From Sphaerolaimus hirsutus (lineage: Eukaryota > Nematoda > Chromadorea > Monhysterida > Sphaerolaimidae): DNA of 64,000 nt. A program made the position numbers and the translations under genes. Location of the stretch: assembly GCA_964036195.1 (NCBI GenBank), contig OZ038453.1, forward strand, positions 22,468,352-22,532,351, read 5' to 3'. Positions 55,620-64,000 of this stretch are shown here, one piece after another (the first letter of the stretch is position 1; each line of letters starts with the position of its first letter). The notes under the pieces were generated by a model that searched no databases, was not told where the DNA came from, and saw nothing but the letters and a program-made list of their open reading frames with translations.

Positions 55620-55738
55620 CCGTATTTCCTCGAAATACCCCCCGGGGGGTGATTGTTTCATAGTGGTCCCGAGAGGGGGGGGGTTAAACGAGGGGGGGGG
55701 GGGTATTTCAAGGGGGGGGGTATTTCGAGGAAATACGG
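55620..55738. mobile_element. Minimal TA-type CCGTATTTCC element
   Basis: Only 119 bp between the two TA dinucleotides, with both ends intact and G runs between them. Confidence 0.8.
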
Positions 55739-55994
55739 TACACACATTGTTCAGTTCAAATCTTGTGCCTTCAATTGCTTGGATAAAAAAAACTCAAAAA
55801 CATTTCCGTATTTTCTGTGTTTCCGTGTTTCCGTGTTCTCCAAAAAAGAGCTCATTTGAGTTTCCGTGTTTTTCAAAATTGTTGAGTTTCTGTGTTTCTG
55901 TGTTAAACAAAAACACGGAAACTCAATGAGTTTCCGTATTTAATATGTGTGTTTTTGCCATCGTTGGTTCTAACGTAACATCGTCATTGTTTTT

Positions 55995-56266
55995 AACGTG
56001 TGTTCTACGTATTGCAAGCAACCATTGACGTGAAATGTTAAGTTAGTTCCCTGACGTAAAACGATGACGTGAAATGATAAAAATTGAATTTTTAAATTCG
56101 CTCTAGTTGTGGCTATAACACTCGGTATTGGACACGATTAAGGTATTGATTCATATATTATCCTTAGAAAATTGTAGACCCGTAGCATGATCCACACTCG
56201 TGTAAATAATTTTATGACGTCATTTTACGTCATCATTTTACGTCGAATCGACGCTGAGCTCTAATT
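55995..56266. repeat. AGAGCTC-element fragment
   Basis: It matches the right half of 8320-11621 and 16455-16685 and ends CTGAGCTCTAATTCCGGC. It directly abuts the point where copy 4 of the ITIH gene resumes (intron 8). Confidence 0.75.
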
Positions 56267-56511
56267 CCGGCTTAATAACAGATTTTGTCACATAACAGTG
56301 GCCCAAACACTAGTTGACAATTGACGCATGTCTGTCAACTGGTTTGTGTCAACTCAGATTTTGGCTTCACGTGTCGCACATCACGTCTGTGCCAAATGCA
56401 CATGCAACAAAGTTGAAAAATGAACATTACAGCAAGTGCATTGGAAGATCGCTCTGCGACACGTGAAGCCGAAAACTGTATGTCAATACACAAATAAATT
56501 CAAAATTTCAG

Positions 56512-59350
56512 ACACTTTCCATCGCAAAATCCTGGGTATCCACACTCGTACCAAATGGTGGAACAAACATAAATTCAGCAATGAAACGGGCACTGGAAAT
56601 GTTATATGGCAGGATCGATGAATTGAAAGAGGCGTCAGCCAAAGATAATATGCAGCCAATGATTGTGTTTATGACTGATGGAAGGGGCGGCTTGCAACCT
56701 GACGATTTGGTGGCTAATGTGAAGGTTGGTGAAAAATGTGAAGGTTGTTTATATATGTAAAACACGTGCAAAAATGTTGTTGCCCTGGCCGGTACTCGAA
56801 CCCAGTACCTTTCACTGTGCGTGTGAATGTTCTAACCGACTGAGCTACCAGGAGGTCATATTTTGCTCCACCATAACAGTAAAAATACAAATCAAAAAGT
56901 ATGAGGGCTTTTATCCTCAGAGTGAGACGAGAGACAACCCAATTCCACTGCACACTGTTGCCTTCGGATCTGGAGCAGATTTTGACACACTGAGGAGAAT
57001 TGCTGTTGTGACTGGTGGCCTTGCTCGCAAGGTTTGTACATTTTGTAAATCATACTTTTAAAAAGTGTCAGATGTACAGCTTTGTGGCTTTATGATTAAA
57101 AATGTGCACATGCAGCTATTTATGTTTTGATGTTGTTGTCAAAATACCTCACTTTAGCAGTAACAGTAACTTTAACAGTAGCATTTTTGCAAGATTTGAA
57201 GGGATTGCATCACTGTCAACCCAAAAACATAAATATTTCAAGTTACTGAGTATGTTTTATGTGATTGACCACCAATATCCATCCAATATCCATCCAATAT
57301 CCATCCATGCAGGTATTTGAAGACTCTGATGCCCCACTGCAAATGAGGGGTTTCTATGCACAAATTTCAAACCCACTCCTAAGAAATGTTGAAATCAAAT
57401 ACGTTAATGACACTGCAGATCCAGGTGAATTTATTAATGACCTATAAAAACTCTCATTTCTGACTTTCAAAAACAAAATTCAAATTTAAAATCTTCAATT
57501 TTAGATAGCCTGATAATCCCTGACACAAGCACATATTATGATGGCAGTGAAATTGTAGTTGTGGGTAAAGTCAATGAGAAAAGAGATGTGAGTGATGGAA
57601 ATTTGGTTGAAACTGAGATTGTAGCCATTGATGCACATGGTGATGAAAGAGAGTACATTGTGAGTTGACACCCATTCTAGACATTTTTCCCATAATATGT
57701 AATTGCTGCATAATTCGGGTAAGTATTTACATATTGGTAAATATAAATACAACCATTTTTACTTCAAATAAAATATTGAGAATTTCCCAATAAGATGTGG
57801 TTTGAGTGAAAAATTTGACCATATGGGTAAATTTGGGGTGGGGTTCATGCCTAAGGTACCAGGAGTAGCGATGGAATTTTTTGTATGTACTCAAAGAACT
57901 CGAATGACTTCAAAATTGGGCAAGGGACAAGTCACTTTGAAGCAACATAAGCATTTTGGACCCACAGCCTCCCATTTCTTTATTGTGAAAAGTCCCAACT
58001 ATTCTGCACGTTAGTGTAGTTACCCAAAGCTAGACCCCACTCCCTTTTAGACCCCTGATTTCCATTGAAATCTCCCATTTCCACAGGCGTGGTGTGGCAC
58101 ACCTACCCCGCCATTCCCCAGGGACATTCCCACCAGGCCAGGATATGAGTACAGGGACACCTGGCCGGAGAGATTCCGCACTGACTTCTATCATGCGCCA
58201 GGTGAATTAATGAATGAAAAAACATTATTTTTTATCAAATCATTGCTTCGCATTGCTTCTAGGGATGGAAAAAAACGTTTTTTTTAAAATGAACTCGTTT
58301 TTTTATATAAAAAACGTTGTTAAAAAAAGTTTTTTATATAAATAAAACCGTTTTTTTTTGCAAAAGCTCCCAGATGTGGTTATGGGTCAACATATACAGG
58401 TACATTAGACAACTGGCAGTACTTTGTGATATTATATATAGCCATGGGATAGCATTATAATTGGTTATTTATGTCAAAAATATCCATTTTATGCTGGCTT
58501 CTTACATATTTATATCGCCTTTTGTCAAATGTTCGTGACTTCAAGTGACGTTGGGCATGGAATAGTGCTTAAATAAGGTTATAAGAGCAGGCTAATCCAT
58601 TGACAGTGGTGGATCACACTGTACAACTATGTGGGGGCAGATTTGCTGGATTTATATACTTCACTAACATATCACAGCTTATTATGACACAATGGCAGGA
58701 ACAAATGGATACTTTTACACTCAAAAATACCTTTTCAAAACCAATGAAAACCACCAACAATGGTAATATGTAAATATGTGAAATTGCACGCTTGCGCGAA
58801 AAAAATGCAAAATACCTAGTGTTTGGTACTAACAATTTTGGCTGCCGTTTTTAAAAAAACAACGGTTTCGATGATTGCGTTTTTTTATTTAAAAACGTTG
58901 TTTAAAAAAAACGTTTAAAAAAACCGCCGGCCATCCCTAATTGCTTCATCTTAAATTTGCCATGAATATACCGTATTTCCTTGAAATAACCTACGGGGGT
59001 TTATTTATGATATTGTAAATTTTGAGTGGGTTAATAAGGTGGCGTATTTCGAGGGGGTCGTTTTAGGGGGGCTATTCTAGAGAAAAAAGTTACCCGTAAA
59101 ATATGTGAGTGATTGTGTGGCATCAGCACTGTGAGGTGTGATATAGCTGAAAAAAATGATCATCATGCAAATGCCAACAGACAAAAATCACAAAACACTA
59201 ATTAATTGTGCAGGTACGGCTGGGCAATACATCGAACGAATGTGGGCGTACAGGACAATCAGACATTTGCTGGACCAGAGTGAACTGAGCAAGGACAACG
59301 GCTTGGACAGCACCGAGTTGAGGGCAAAGGCGCTCAAGTTGAGCTTGAAG
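56512..59350 (+). CDS. ITIH-like copy 4: exons 9-14 only
   Basis: Exons 56512-56724, 56921-57031, 57313-57424, 57505-57659, 58087-58201 and 59214-59350 have exactly the lengths and phases of gene 3 exons 9-14 and are all open. They encode the second half of VWA (IVFMTDGRGG) and the ITIH region (YEYRDTWPERF, IERMWAYRTIRHLLDQ). Homology to gene 3 begins in intron 8 at about 56267, right after a repeat fragment; exons 1-8 are absent between the upstream region and this point. Exon 15 onward may lie beyond base 64000, behind the LTR element. Without exons 1-8 there is no signal peptide or MIDAS start, so it is a partial gene or an assembly casualty. Confidence 0.75.
56782..56854 (-). tRNA. tRNA-like sequence (anticodon position GCA), intron 9 of copy 4
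   Basis: A 73-nt minus-strand cloverleaf. The acceptor CTCCTGG/CCAGGGC has 6 of 7 pairs, the D arm contains GCTCAGTCGGTTA, the anticodon stem is perfect and the T-loop is TTCGAGT. There is one T-stem mismatch, and C replaces U33. It is the positional counterpart of 41793-41865. Confidence 0.45.
58260..58939. mobile_element. hAT-like element, AACGTTTTTTT family, in intron 13 of copy 4
   Basis: TAGGGATGGAAAAAAACG and the inverted CCGGCCATCCCTA are flanked by ATTGCTTC at 58252-58259 and 58940-58947. Gene 3 has a single ATTGCTTC in the same intron. AAAAAACGTTTTTT units flank an AT-rich core. Confidence 0.9.
58971..59095. mobile_element. Decayed TA-type element
   Basis: CCGTATTTCCTTGAAATAACC at the left and G-run text follow; the right end is eroded. 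Confidence 0.5.
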
Positions 59351-59579
59351 GTGACATATTTTAGACATTTTTGAAACCAAAGTAAACACCTTCCCGGACA
59401 AGTTCACCACCCATTTTTTTATTTCACGTCGAATGCAATATCTCCGTCCATGGGGGTGTTATAAAGCTGAAACTTTGTATACATAAAGTTGTAAGACCCC
59501 GCTACTCCCAAACAATGGTGGAGGTGCGGCGACTCACTACAGGGTGGGTCGCCATAAATGCAACAATTTTTTTGGCGTT

Positions 59580-60618
59580 TTTGGTGTCCCAAACAAGTTC
59601 ACCACCCACTTGATTGGCCACACTATGAAGCCCCATATCTCCAGCTGTGATGGCGGTATAAAGCTGAAATTTGGGGGATGTCTTGCCAACAACCCCCCTC
59701 GCAATACACCAGTGGGGCGGCTGCCAACGACCCACTAAAGCATGGGTCACTGCATATAAAGTTGACCATTTTCTGAAAACAGCCCAAGTGTCACAAAACA
59801 AGTTTATCACCCAACTGCGTTGAAAAAATGTTGCAACAACATACCGTATATAAAACTGAATCGGGTTGGAACACTATTTCAGCCAAAAACAATTTTTTCA
59901 GTAGGGCACCGACCCTGTCCCATAAACGGTAGAATGAAAATTTCACTTTAAACCATTTTTTTGTTTCACACTTACAAAGTTGGTTTACAAAGTTCACTAG
60001 AGAATGGTCTAAGGTTCAAAGTTATGTAAACAACATAACCTCTAAAATGCCTCCATAAGGAAATTTACTTGGGGTGAATTCTATGATGTCAAAATGATGT
60101 CATTTCAGGAACAAAATTTGACACAATTTTCACTTTTTCATTCACCCCAAATAAATTTCCTTATGGGAGCATTTTAGAGGTTATGTTGTTTACATAACTT
60201 TGAACCTTAGACCCTCCCCTAGTGAACTTTGTAAACCAACTTTTTAAGTGTGATACAAAAAATTGGTTTAAAGTGAAATTTTCAGTCTGCTGTTTATGGG
60301 ACAGGGTGGGTGCCCTACTGAAAAAAATTTTATGAGCAGAACTACGGTTCAAATCTGATTCAATTTTATATCAGGTATGTTCTCACAACATTTTTTTGTA
60401 ATGCAGTTGGGTGGCAAACTTGTTTCTGACACTTGGGCGTTTCTTAAAAAAATTATCAAATTTATATGCAGTGACCCATGCTTTAGTGGGTCATCGGCAG
60501 CCGCCCCACTGGTGTATTGTGAGGGGGGTTGTTGGCAAGACATCCCCCAAATTTCAGCTTTCTACCGCCCTCACAGCTGGAGATATAGCCTTCAAAGTGT
60601 AGCAAATCAAGTGGGTGG
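59580..60618. repeat. Long fold-back repeat with ~500-bp arms
   Basis: The left arm (about 59580-60090) and right arm (about 60120-60618) are reverse complements with scattered changes around a ~30-bp spacer. For example CTCCAGCTGTGATGGCGGTA at 59640 faces its inverse at 60575. I see no open frame that is conserved between arms. Confidence 0.85.
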
Positions 60619-60771
60619 CAGAGTTGGAAAAACGTATTTACGTTTACCCGAAATACCTGGTTATTTGGGTATTTATACTTACATTTACGTTTACGTTTTA
60701 CAAAAATACCATTACGTTTTGTTACGTTTTCCTGGCACAATTACCCGGGTACCAGAGAAAACGTAAAAATC
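60619..60771. mobile_element. Truncated CAGAGTTG/ACGTAA hAT-like element
   Basis: CAGAGTTGGAAAAACGTATT matches the inverted end at 36250-36393. It is cut off after GAAAACGTAAAAAT, probably by the LTR element. Confidence 0.65.
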
Positions 60772-60841
60772 CAGCTACACGAAACCACGCGTCTGTGAAA
60801 TGTGCTGTATTACCGCAGTCACATATTGATTTTGTGTAAAT

Positions 60842-61198
60842 AGTTATACAAGTGGATGTAAATAATGCCAATTATGTTGTGTAATAGTCTTTTTGACAGT
60901 GGAAATATTGCAAATAAATGTAATCAATCAATTGTAAATGTAATCAATGTGTCAATTTTGGAATATGAACAGTGTGAAGGAATGTGTTACCTATAAATAC
61001 AAAGCAGAAAAATGGAATGTGTGTATAGTTAAGTAGGTGTATTTAGATGGATTGTGTAAACCCGCGATTATTATGTTTCAATGATTGTTGACTAGGGCAC
61101 ACTTTTGTTGTATACCCAGATCAGTTCAGTCTAATAAAGTCCTTGTATACAAACTTGGACCCGGGGTTGAGGGACCCCCTCCTAAGTCCCTCCAAACT
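60842..61198 (+). repeat. Probable 5' LTR (right end firm, left end approximate)
   Basis: The right end TCCAAACT is followed directly by GGTGCCGCGACCGTG, giving a TGGTGCC-type primer-binding site like that of the antisense element. An AATAAA lies at about 61131. The left end is a guess at an AGTT (60842), by analogy with the AGTT...AACT ends of the other element. The 3' LTR is outside the window. Confidence 0.45.
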
Positions 61199-61514
61199 GG
61201 TGCCGCGACCGTGCCCGACTCGGCCCGACTTTGCCCGACTACCCGACTTGCCCGACTACCCGACTTGCCCGACTACCGGCGCCTGACATCGTCGACTCGA
61301 CGCCGACGACTCGTCTACATCGGGATCCAGCGAAACTGACGTCGTCAACGACTACAATTGCCCGACTACCAACGGCATCAACTACGTCGAGCGACCATTG
61401 ACGTCTGCCGACTACTCACCGCTATCGACTATCTACGGCAGTTCAACTTGACGGAAACGTCCATTGCAGCAGGCTACAGCCGTGCTGAAAACTGACCGAC
61501 ACAACTAATACGAG

Positions 61515-64000
61515 ATGTCGACAATTTCGTACGATGCATTCATTGGCTTTGTGGACCAATCGCTAGCTAACAAGGATCGAGCAAAATTCGACCAGCTGCG
61601 CAACATTTTGAAGGCCCACAACCCAAGTGACCTGCCTGACGATGAAGACATGTGGCGCAAGATATCGTATGAGCGTTACGCAGCGAAGCTAAAAACAGTG
61701 GCTGCTGCGATTCGAGACACGGGGGTCACCAATTTGCTGGATCCGCTCCCACGGCAAGGTGTGGCTGTGACTACCGCATCGTCATCGGCCCCCGCTACTG
61801 CATCAGAATCACCGGAAATCGTAAAACAGCTGTGCACCGTCATGCAGACAATGATGAATCAACAGCAAGCAATGATGAACCAACAAGAAAAACAAGCGGA
61901 AGCCTTGACATCTGCTGTGCAACAGCAAGCCACAATGATGAACAAGCAGGAAGAAATGCTGTCGCTAGTTGTGGACAAGTTGACAAATTCAAATGCAAAT
62001 GCTGGCAAGACAGAAACCGGCCACACATCGCAACCGGCTGTCACCGACCTGACATCACCAAAGTACACCGTACACGAGAAACGCTTGTGGGCGCCGCTGC
62101 TGGATGAACGTTTCCCCACATTTGATGGTGAAGACCCGCTAAAATTCAAGCTGTGGATCAACGATTTGAAGGCGCGCATCCAACTGACAGAGGCTCCAGA
62201 CAAGTATGCGATCATCCATGTGCGCAAGTGCCTGACTGGTCGTGCGCTACGTCAATTCGAACGCCTACCAGATGAGGATCGTGAAACTTTTGAACAAGTC
62301 TGCGAGTTTTTGGAGTCGCAGTATGGGGATCATTTCGCCGCCCAGAATGCGATGAACAAATTGCTGAATCTGCGCCAACGACCAAAGGAACATGTCCGCG
62401 ACTATGGTCTACTCGTTGACAGTTTAGTGCGCCAGGCGATGCCTGATATTCAGCCGACTGCTTTGAGGATCCAGTTGAAACACTACTTCATGTCTGGTCT
62501 CAACAGCAACGTACTTCAAAATTCACTCTACACGCTGCCGACATACGAGATGATGTCATTCAAGGAGCTGATTGATAATGCGGAGCGGCTCGAATTTGCC
62601 GACAAGAGACAGAAAACCTACGGGAAACCAGAAATGTTCTGCATTTTTCACAATAGCAGAGGACACACTACGAATGAGTGCACCATGGCCCAAGAAATGG
62701 CTAAAAGTGCAACGTTTAACAATCCAAGGATTCAGCGTGGCGGAACGTCAAACAACCGTGGCTTCAATCGGCAATCAAGCAACCGAGGTCGTTTCCCGCC
62801 ACGAACGTCGTCATTCCCGCGCCAATTTCAGTCAAATACAGATCGATTCCCTGCCCGACAGAATTCGGAAAAGTGGTGCACATTCCACAACTCCCGGACA
62901 CACAACACAGAGGACTGCTCCAGTCAAAGGCAGTTCAACAGGCCGTTCAATGCCGCCAGGCCTCCATTCAACGCTGCGAAGTCGCCAATGAAAACTGAAT
63001 GGCGGTCATCAAAAGTGAATCACGTTCAATTTGGGGCCGATGCTGAGACTGAACCGGAGTATCGAGCTCAGCAGATCAATCGCATTCAACATGTGATGCA
63101 GTCAATGGGCCTGTTAGCGCATAAAGCGTGCAACAAAATCAACCGGCCAGCTGCGTACCTGAATGGTATCCCGTTTTCTACCTGCCGACCTGACAATGGT
63201 GCGGACGTGTCAATCGTGACACCTCTTGTGGTCAAGAAGCTGGGGCTGACAATCAAACCCACCAGCGAGAAACTACACGCTGCAAACGGAACTGCATTGG
63301 ACACAAACGGCTGTGTCAACATTCAAATTGAATACGCCGGTGGCAAAGCGATGCACACCTGCTTCGTATCTGACGACATCGATTATGACATCCTACTGGG
63401 CGAGGATGTGCTGCCGAAACTTGGCATCCGCATGACTGCTGCAGATGGAAGCAACTTGTTACCAGAGGCTGACACTGTCAACGCTTCCCCGGACATTTGC
63501 CGCAGATTGGTGCAACACTGCAAGTTGGAAGACGATGATGAATCGGCACTGGTAATTTTCGCTGACAAGGAGGGCCAGCTGATACAAGCTGCCCACGTGC
63601 CATTGTTAGATTGCAAACCGGTCACAGAATTAGTGATCAATGAGCTGCATGAGCTGACAAAGGACGATTGGTCGAAAATGTTGAATATTGGAGCGTCTTC
63701 TGATGATTATCGACAGAAAGTGGTCGACACACTCTTCAACCTACGTCATGCATTTAGCTCCAACTACAAGGCTGGGACATGCCAGAATGTTGACGAGATT
63801 GGCTGTACTGAGGTCGAACATGAAATCGAAACTGGAGATATGCTACCGTTCAAAGTGCCACCACGTCGCATTCCGCTCAAGCTACGTCCTGAAGTGGAAA
63901 AGATGCTGAAAGATTTGTTGGATCAAGGCTGCATTGTTCCGTCAAACAGCAACTACAGCAGCGCTTTCATACTAGCAAAGAAGAAGGACGGATCATGGCG
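61515..64000 (+). CDS. Ty3/gypsy-type Gag-protease-RT polyprotein (partial)
   Basis: One open frame runs from ATG 61515 to the window end. In order: a Gag N-terminal part; a Gln/Met-rich probable coiled coil (residues ~115-155); a Gag core with FDGEDPLKFKLWINDLKAR; two zinc-knuckle-like motifs CIFHNSRGHTTNEC and CTFHNSRTHNTEDC with C-x2-H-x4-H-x4-C spacing; an Arg/Asn/Phe-rich linker; a retropepsin at 63170-63430 with CRPDNGADVSIV and YDILLGEDVLPKLG; a linker; and the start of reverse transcriptase (SSAFILAKKKDGSW). The protease catalytic triplet reads D-N-G instead of D-S/T-G. Gag and protease share one frame. Confidence 0.92.
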   Translation, partial: MSTISYDAFIGFVDQSLANKDRAKFDQLRNILKAHNPSDLPDDEDMWRKISYERYAAKLKTVAAAIRDTGVTNLLDPLPRQGVAVTTASSSAPATASESPEIVKQLCTVMQTMMNQQQAMMNQQEKQAEALTSAVQQQATMMNKQEEMLSLVVDKLTNSNANAGKTETGHTSQPAVTDLTSPKYTVHEKRLWAPLLDERFPTFDGEDPLKFKLWINDLKARIQLTEAPDKYAIIHVRKCLTGRALRQFERLPDEDRETFEQVCEFLESQYGDHFAAQNAMNKLLNLRQRPKEHVRDYGLLVDSLVRQAMPDIQPTALRIQLKHYFMSGLNSNVLQNSLYTLPTYEMMSFKELIDNAERLEFADKRQKTYGKPEMFCIFHNSRGHTTNECTMAQEMAKSATFNNPRIQRGGTSNNRGFNRQSSNRGRFPPRTSSFPRQFQSNTDRFPARQNSEKWCTFHNSRTHNTEDCSSQRQFNRPFNAARPPFNAAKSPMKTEWRSSKVNHVQFGADAETEPEYRAQQINRIQHVMQSMGLLAHKACNKINRPAAYLNGIPFSTCRPDNGADVSIVTPLVVKKLGLTIKPTSEKLHAANGTALDTNGCVNIQIEYAGGKAMHTCFVSDDIDYDILLGEDVLPKLGIRMTAADGSNLLPEADTVNASPDICRRLVQHCKLEDDDESALVIFADKEGQLIQAAHVPLLDCKPVTELVINELHELTKDDWSKMLNIGASSDDYRQKVVDTLFNLRHAFSSNYKAGTCQNVDEIGCTEVEHEIETGDMLPFKVPPRRIPLKLRPEVEKMLKDLLDQGCIVPSNSNYSSAFILAKKKDGSW

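Larger units (their letters stand above)
53417..55966. mobile_element. hAT-like element with CAACGATGG ends and GAGTTTCCGTGTTT repeats
   Basis: CAACGATGGGTGAGTT and the inverted TTTTTGCCATCGTTG are flanked by GTTCTAAC at 53409-53416 and 55967-55974. Sub-terminal arrays are AAAACTCAAGTTT at the left and GAGTTTCCGTGTTT at the right. It is inserted into a TA-type element (53159 onward) and itself holds 53788-55168, 55352-55605 and 55620-55738. Confidence 0.85.

Noticed and set aside
57802..58014. Frame ending NYSAR, similar to one at 16060-16257
   Set aside because: It lies inside intron 12 of copy 4 and shows frame drift between copies, so I treat it as a dispersed repeat.
61859..62227. Minus-strand and alternate-frame ORFs in the LTR element
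   Set aside because: Shadows of the long plus-strand frame starting at 61515.

Overview
The window looks like animal (metazoan, probably invertebrate) nuclear DNA. Its genes are split into many short exons with GT-AG introns. The main gene family is an inter-alpha-trypsin-inhibitor heavy chain (ITIH)-like secreted protein with a VIT domain and a VWA domain. The background is AT-rich and dominated by inverted-repeat transposons. I cannot place the phylum from the sequence alone. There is a 200-bp assembly gap at 26518-26717.

Layout. 1-2900: large nested fold-back repeats. 2975-6872: last five exons of an ITIH-like gene (gene 1, + strand) whose 5' part lies before the window. 7000-12000: a deep nest of inverted-repeat elements. 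12179-15367: four or five phase-compatible exons of an unidentified gene on the minus strand, possibly ending in a transmembrane segment. 15400-18600: repeats, including a minisatellite inside an inverted-repeat element. 18669-25830 and 28870-34800: two nearly identical copies of a 6-7 kb unit that carries the promoter and first three exons of the ITIH-like gene. In the first copy (copy 2) no further exons follow. The second continues as gene 3, which I trace through 21 exons to its stop codon at 49706-49708. 51690-59350: a fourth copy with the upstream region and exons 9-14 but no exons 1-8. 59580-60620: a long fold-back repeat. About 60800 to the end: a Ty3/gypsy-type LTR retrotransposon with an open gag-protease-RT frame running off the window. 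A second, deleted relative sits antisense in intron 5 of gene 3 (37024-40041).

The ITIH-like proteins share a signal peptide, a VIT domain, a VWA domain with a complete metal-binding motif, the usual ITIH region after the VWA, a Pro/Gln/Gly exon, Gly/Arg repeats, and a C-terminal module with 12 cysteines conserved between gene 1 and gene 3. In gene 3 a 111-bp transposon lies inside coding exon 16 and brings an in-frame stop, so this copy should lose the C-terminal module unless splicing avoids it.

The most striking non-genic signal is a group of hAT-like non-autonomous elements. At least twelve insertions show an 8-bp target duplication that can be read directly. Each family has its own terminal sequence followed by its own short tandem motif (GCGCCA, GGTGCC, GATCCC, TTTCCG, GCGTAA or ACGTAA, AAATCTC or AAATCAC, and others). 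A second abundant group has the ends CCGTATTTCCTCGAAATA, long G/C runs, and a TA target duplication.
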